DNA of 64,000 nucleotides from Trifolium pratense (Eukaryota; Streptophyta; Magnoliopsida; Fabales; Fabaceae): assembly GCF_020283565.1 (NCBI RefSeq), contig NC_060065.1:32476409-32540408 (forward strand), written 5' to 3'. Each line of letters starts with the position of its first letter. Positions within the stretch are counted from its first letter, which is position 1. The notes under the pieces were generated by a model that had not been told where the DNA came from, did not search any database, and saw only the letters and a list, made by a program, of their open reading frames with translations. Both the position numbers and the translations under genes were made by a program. This document shows positions 58,551 through 64,000 of the stretch, piece by piece.

Positions 58551-61300
58551 AAACTAATATAGTTTATGTATCTGCAAAATCATGTTAGAATTTTCAAGAT
58601 GGAGAAACTCAAATTCTCTCACTATTCGGTAACTTTAAAGTGAGATTCAAGTATAAAAGGCGAGTATACTCCGAATGACATAGGTCATGATCATAAAGTT
58701 TTGAACTCCAGAGACATTTGAGGTATTATTTAAGATGACATAATTTTTTGTCATGTTTTCTTTGCTTAAATTAAAGTGCTTCTAAAGCAATGAAGCGAAA
58801 AATAAGCTCTCGTCGGAGAGATAATATTTCATTCAAATTATTAAGCAAAGAAAATCTCATGAACACATTTGGTAACTATTTAATTTTGCTAAAGCGATAT
58901 AATTTTGACAATCAAGTTACTTTGTCGAAAATTTAGCATATAGTGTTCTATTTGCACAATTAGTCTTATAAGTATTAAAGTTAGAAATGATTCTTTAATA
59001 GAATCATTTCATAAAGTGTGCAATAAAGAAACAGTTGAAGCAAGAAAAAATAAAATAGTGTTCATTATGTAAACACCTCAAAGGATAAAGGCAAATAAAG
59101 AATAATAAGAAAATTTGATCTAAACTGACAAATTTCCAATGATGTTGAAAGACACATCAATCTGGCGGGAAAATAAGTCGGTGAAGATTGATGGTTTTTC
59201 AACTATTTGTTAGATTGTTGTTACTGACTTATATTTGTATTTAAAAGACAATTTGGTGAATCATCAATTGAATTAAGTTTAGTTCTATTGTTATAAATTC
59301 TTTATTGTTATTTTAAACTAGAGATTCAATTTGTCTTTTAAATACAAATATTATTATAGTCAATTCAGTTATGACTTGTGACAATCTAGAATTGTTGAAA
59401 ATTTTGAGAAATATAAACTTTGGTCCCATGTTAATGAACATTATGAGACGGAAACTGCAAAGTCTCTTGAAGATATTGAGTTTGGGGGAGAGATATGGTA
59501 AAAGAACAAAATTGAGTGAGGAAGAATTGGTTCTAAATCAATCCATATAGTTACTATTTATATAGTAAATTTGGATCCTCATAAGGACATTAGTGTTCTT
59601 TCTCTCAATTAAGTTAAGAGATTAATTCATGAAGATCAAACTCAATACCTTCAAAAATTAAAGTATGAAGTGTCATAAAGTATTGATTGAAAAGAGAATT
59701 CGTGTTCGTTTTGTTTTGAAAACTCTATTAGGACAGTCACGACACTTGTTACTTATTATAGTTTTTGGAGCTAAATAAGATGGATATCAAGATAGTGTTT
59801 CTTAATGACAACATTAAGAAACACAATAAAGTGCAATCAGATGAAACTTTATGTCAATAGACACAAAGTAGATAATGTGCAAACAAAAGAAATCCATTTA
59901 TTTGTTAAGAAAGTTGTCTCATTATTGATACCACAAAAGTCTCATAAGGTGATTGTCTCATTTGGTTTTTGAGATGTATATTATGGAGAGTTGTGGATTA
60001 TACAGGTTCAGTGAGAGTATGTTTATATTCTAAATTTAATGTATCGAATTTATTTTATTTAGTCAACACTGATATATGATTGTTGTGCAAAATCAAGAAA
60101 TCACTAACAAAAGTTTAGTGACAAAAGATCTTGGGCACATCTCTTTTGTATTAGACATTTCGATACTTAGAAATTATTCTCAATGTATCATTCGGGTATA
60201 ACAAAAGAGTTGTATCAATAAAGTTGAAAGTAAATTCAACATGAAAGTCAATAAACTAAGGAATTGTCTTAATTATAAAGGGAGACTATCTAGTCTCAAT
60301 CATTGCTCAAAAGAAAAATCTGAAAATTTAGAAAATAAAGTATTTTCATATATGCTTCAGCTTTGAGAAACTTATGTACGATCTTACTTATACGCATCCG
60401 GAAATAGTGTACATGATAAGATCATTTTGCAGATACTTGAGCAATTCAAAATTTGAATTGTTAAAATGAGGCAACCATAAAGATTGTTATAGAGAACAAT
60501 AATTTGTGCTCACATATCGGAGATCTAACAATTTGGAGATCATCAGGATGTTTGACTCTGATCCCTTTTTGGATGTCTATATATAATGGACATTTTAACT
60601 CAATAACTGACTGTAAGTATTTATGTCATTTGGTTGCATAAAGCAAAAGTTTTTGAAAGACAACTCAAGTTATATTGTGATATAAGTCGGTCAGATAATG
60701 TTCCAACAACTATTATATAAAGTTTGTTAACTTATTAGTTGTTATTGAATGATAGAACATATAGAGATAAAGTTTATGCTAGCTGACTCACTAATCAAAG
60801 ACGTGACACCTAAGGTCTTTCATATTATTTTTGTCACTAAGGATGTCTTGGATTAGTGAGTCTCTAATTTGTTATGTTCTAACTTTGGTTTTGACACTGA
60901 TACATATTTTGTTAAGGTTTTCTGCAGAAATAAAGTTTGAGGTTATTATTATTATAACCGGCTCTGTATCTTTTGTGCAAATATTGAATTTGCAAACTTC
61001 AGTTTGATCTCACTAAAGTTTTCAGTTGGACCAGTTGGAAATAGACATGATTTAGAGATCACATTGCATGAAATTTCCATGCCACTCATCCATATCAGAT
61101 CTATGTCGTCAAGTACATTGATGTGATGGTCGTCGGGGTTCCGTCACGTTATACGTTAGTGACGACAGTCGCGGTGGTCCCATTATTGATGTATGAGATG
61201 GACCAGATTGTAAAGTTGAAATCTAAAGATAAATAGCATTCGGATGCGCGCCTAAGGAACAATGATATAATTATAACGATATGTAGCCCAAGTGGGAGAT

Positions 61301-61884
61301 TGTTGGAATATTTTATAATATTCCAATAATATTATGTGGGCAAATATCTTTATATATAATTATATTAGCTATTTATCAATTAGGAGCCTTAATTGATTAA
61401 GTGGTCAAATAAAGTAAAAGACTAATTAGATTTCTATTTAGAATTAATTAATTAATTGGATATGGGCTCAATATGAGTGGATGTCAGGATGGTCCATTTC
61501 GGAATAATGGGAACCCTAATTGGCCATCACACTATATATAGGCTATGGTCCCCAATATACCAGACACACTGCATATTGACTCTTCTTCCCATCTGAAGAG
61601 TCCTAAAGGCATAAGGAGTCCTGGTTGAGGAAGAACCACAAGCCAACGGATGCTCGTCGTCCGTCTCTCTTTGTGTTTCAGGATTACAACGGTTTAGTTC
61701 ATCTAATAGATTCGTCATCCAGGTATTCCTAACACCAATCTTTGATAAATCAACATGTCGTAGATCCTATTTTATATACATGCTCGCTCATATGTTTATT
61801 TGGCTTCCGCACTAAAGTAAGATTATGGATTTAATCTGTTATAGAGAGCATGTTAAATGATTAATTAGTAAATTAACTCTAACA
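61301..61884 (+). repeat. 3' LTR (584 bp)
   Basis: Same borders as the 5' LTR; the 8-bp length difference is accounted for by two 4-base indels (AACG-type and CTCG/GCTC-type). Confidence 0.95.
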
Positions 61885-61899
61885 GAAATTACTTTTATG

Positions 61900-62974
61900 T
61901 AGAGCTGTCAAAACGGGTGGCCCGGCCAATTTCGGGCCGGTCGGGCTTCGGGCTTCGTCGGGCCGGGCTAAAAAGCCCGGATAAAAACGGGCTACCAAAA
62001 TTAGTGCCCGAGCCCGGCCCGGTACGGGTAGTCGGGCTTTTCGGGCGGCCCGATTTATCTTTTTTTATTTTTTATTTTACTTTTAGTGCTCAAACTCAAC
62101 TATATAAATAGCATTAATAATTCTCGCGCGTCCTATTTTTTACTCATCCACTATAAATATTATATAATTCGCGCGCGCCGTATTTTTACTCATCCCATAT
62201 CTACGAGTTTCTCGCGCGCCCTATTTTTACTCATCCACTACCTACGAGTTTCTTGCGCCCTATTTTTACGCATCCGCTACTTACGAGTTTCTCGCGCGTC
62301 ATATTTTTACTCATCCGCTACCTAGGACTTTCTCGCGCACCCTATTTTTACTCATCCGCTACTACGAATTTCTCGCGCGCCCTATTTTTATTCATCCACT
62401 ATGTACGAGTTTCTCACGCGCCCTATTTTTACTCATCCACTACCTACGAGTTTCTCGCGCCCTATTTTTACGCATCCGCTACTTACGAGTTTCTCGCGCG
62501 TCATATTTTTACTCATCCGCTACCTACGACTTTCTCGCGCGCCCTATTTTTACTCATCCGCTACGTACGAGTTTCTCGCGCGCCCTATTTTTATTCATCC
62601 CCTACGTACGAGTTTCTCGCGCGTCCTATTTTTACTCTTTCGCTACCTACGAGTTTCTTGGGTGCCCTATTTTTACTCCTGCTACTTAAGTAGCGGACGG
62701 TATTTTATAATTTATATTACAAACTAATTTCAAATCATCCGAAATAAATTATTTATATTTATATTTATATTTTATTTTATTTTTAATTTTAATTTTTTCG
62801 GGCTTGCGGGCCGCCCGCGGCCCATTCGGGCTAGCCCATATTTTAATCGGGCTTTGTCGGGCCGGGCTAAAAAGCCCGGAAATAATTCGGGCTAGGATTT
62901 TCAAGGCCCGAGCCCGGAAAAAAATCGGGCTTGGCGGGCCGGCCCATTCGGGCTAGCCCATTTTGACAGCTCTA
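61900..62974. mobile_element. hAT-like element, 1075 bp, with an internal minisatellite
   Basis: Ends TAGAGCTGTCAAAACGGG and CCCATTTTGACAGCTCTA are perfect inverted repeats; an exact 8-bp duplication CTTTTATG flanks it (61892-61899 and 62975-62982). Subterminal regions are packed with CGGGC/GCCCG motifs. The core carries about 13 copies of a 41-bp tandem repeat. It starts just 15 bases after the retrotransposon's 3' LTR. No transposase. Confidence 0.93.
62130..62688. repeat. 41-bp minisatellite inside the hAT-like element
   Basis: Unit of the form CTATTTTTACTCATCCGCTA followed by CSTACGAGTTTCTCGCGCGCC, about 13 copies with point changes and small indels. Because 41 is not a multiple of 3 and units lack stops, long repetitive open frames arise by chance. 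Confidence 0.93.
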
Positions 62975-62982
62975 CTTTTATG

Positions 62983-63371
62983 CATTCAAAATATTTAAAA
63001 ACTTAGTAATGGAAGAAATAGAAATAATAAAAAATGGAGAGGATCCCAACTCATTACGTTTAACTCGGGTTGAATTATGGAGGAGAGGAATTATTCCGAA
63101 CTTGCACCAACATTGTTGCATCAGAACAGAATTACACGCACTTACTGCATTCCACTGTAATATAACCGTATGATTTTGAATTAAAGATTGAGATTATTTT
63201 GTACTGATTTTATATATTGATGTAAAATGAACCGACCAATCTAATATCAATATCTGTAATTAATTACTGTGTGAAATTCCGGATTTATTTTACTACAGAC
63301 CATATCCTGGTCCTTGTTCCGTCTTGTGTTTTGATGGATTATAAACAACGAGTCACTTGTTTGTTAGTGAA
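62983..63371. other. Intergenic, nothing recognised
   Basis: AT-rich sequence without gene or repeat structure. Confidence 0.5.
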
Positions 63372-63380
63372 TTCACAGAA

Positions 63381-63565
63381 GAGTTTAATTGTTGTGCACC
63401 GTCGGTGTAAATTTTTTTTTACACATACATCCAAAGACGCGTTGTCACATTATTTAATGAATGTGACACATCATGTATTTTTAATGACCATACATAATGT
63501 GTCGGTATATTATTGGACGCATGTGCAAAATAACTTTACATCGACGGTGCATATAAATTAAATTC
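63381..63565. mobile_element. Mutator-type MITE, 185 bp
   Basis: Same family as 49674-49857: TTGTGCACCGTCGGTGTAAA and TTTACATCGACGGTGCATA. Flanking 9-mers TTCACAGAA and TTCACAAAA match at 8 of 9. Confidence 0.9.
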
Positions 63566-63789
63566 TTCACAAAATATGGGATTCAAATTTTCAAATATGG
63601 TTGGATTGGAAAGCAGATAGATGGAGCATTGAGTTAACTGATAACTTTCAATAAAATGTGTCTTTGTTTATAAAACAAAAAGATTATGCACTACATAAGA
63701 ACTTTTTTTTAGTAAACTTTTGCTCATAATAACACACAACAAAGAAGTTAATTGTAAGACTTACAAGAGTTTTCAATTCCATGCTCCAT

Positions 63790-63944
63790 ACTTTTATTTA
63801 ATATCAATATATATATATTTTTTATTTTACTTATTAGATTCATAAAATATTTAATGTATCTATTCTATAATATAGACTAAATACATCAAATATTATATAA
63901 ACTTAAAAAGTAAACTTTTTATTATAATAAGGACTAGAGGCCAG
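63790..63944. mobile_element. Decayed Stowaway MITE of the 147-bp family
   Basis: The core (TTATTAGATTCATAAAATAT, ATAATATAGACTAAATACAT, AACTTAAAAAGTAAAC) matches 18724 and 32636, but both ends have lost the CTCCCTCCG motif. Confidence 0.65.
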
Positions 63945-64000
63945 TATAATAGGAATCGTCCATATATCGCATAATATAAGTTATGCACATGCAGCGAGAT

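Larger units (their letters stand above)
55212..61884 (+). mobile_element. Ty1/copia-type LTR retrotransposon with degenerate internal region
   Basis: LTRs at 55212-55787 and 61301-61884 begin TGTTGGAATATT and end CTCTAACA; a 5-bp duplication GAAAT flanks the element (55207-55211 and 61885-61889). A primer-binding site follows the 5' LTR (TGATATCAGAGC, 55790-55801, 11 of 12 to the initiator-Met tRNA type). A polypurine tract AAGTGGGAGA precedes the 3' LTR. The interior shows reverse transcriptase remnants (KMDIKIVFLND near 59780; YASAL near 60350) and RNase H remnants (DSD near 60565; HIEIKFMLADSLIKD at 60755-60800) in copia order, broken by many stops and frameshifts. The LTRs differ by only about 8 substitutions and two 4-base indels by eye. 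No intact ORF remains. Confidence 0.95.

Noticed and set aside
62253..62727. Two long repetitive open frames
   Set aside because: Chance readings of a 41-bp minisatellite whose units lack stops; the period is not a multiple of three.

Overview
The window is nuclear DNA of a flowering plant. It has GT-AG introns, TATA boxes about 100 bases upstream of short genes, AT-rich intergenic DNA, and dense small transposons of plant families. The gene set and repeat types fit a papilionoid legume (Medicago/Trifolium-like); this assignment is an inference.

Genes. Bases 1-12130 hold the 5' two thirds of a PDS5 cohesin-cofactor gene on the minus strand; 21 coding exons could be joined with consistent phase at every junction, and the gene runs off the left edge. 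Bases 16624-19565 hold a three-exon TRM10-type tRNA (guanine-9-N1) methyltransferase. Two tiny intronless genes (22174-22368 and 42285-42464) encode 64- and 59-residue proteins with two hydrophobic segments around a proline-rich turn, resembling the OSR core of ARGOS-type organ-size proteins. Bases 30940-31656 encode a type I (M-alpha, AGL62-like) MADS-box factor. Bases 50048-50566 encode a hybrid proline-rich, eight-cysteine-motif cell-wall protein. These genes are unrelated neighbours; nothing indicates a joint pathway.

Mobile DNA fills most of the rest. For many elements both termini and target-site duplications (TSDs) can be placed: hAT-like elements with 8-bp TSDs (12288, 25192, 29410, 51107, 61900), Mutator-like elements and MITEs with 9-10-bp TSDs (15675, 21658, 26403, 27182, 32995, 38570, 44507, 49674, 63381), Stowaway MITEs with TA TSDs (18724, 23998, 29137, 32485, 32636, 43214, 43648, 47501, 50865), a Tourist-like MITE with TTA TSDs (43752), a probable Helitron (27404-28902), three degenerate LINEs, and a complete Ty1/copia-type LTR retrotransposon (55212-61884). 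Several are nested.

Most notable: (1) a Pack-MULE at 32995-34432 carrying a nearly intact, intron-containing piece of an EF-1alpha gene plus an antisense piece of another gene; (2) a copia element with about 98.6% identical LTRs but a wrecked coding region, suggesting trans-mobilisation of a dead element; (3) the two OSR-like microproteins; (4) an old local duplication (about 42.6-44.4 kb and 51.7-53.6 kb) whose second copy gives an empty site for a nested MITE; (5) a hAT-like element with an internal 41-bp minisatellite.
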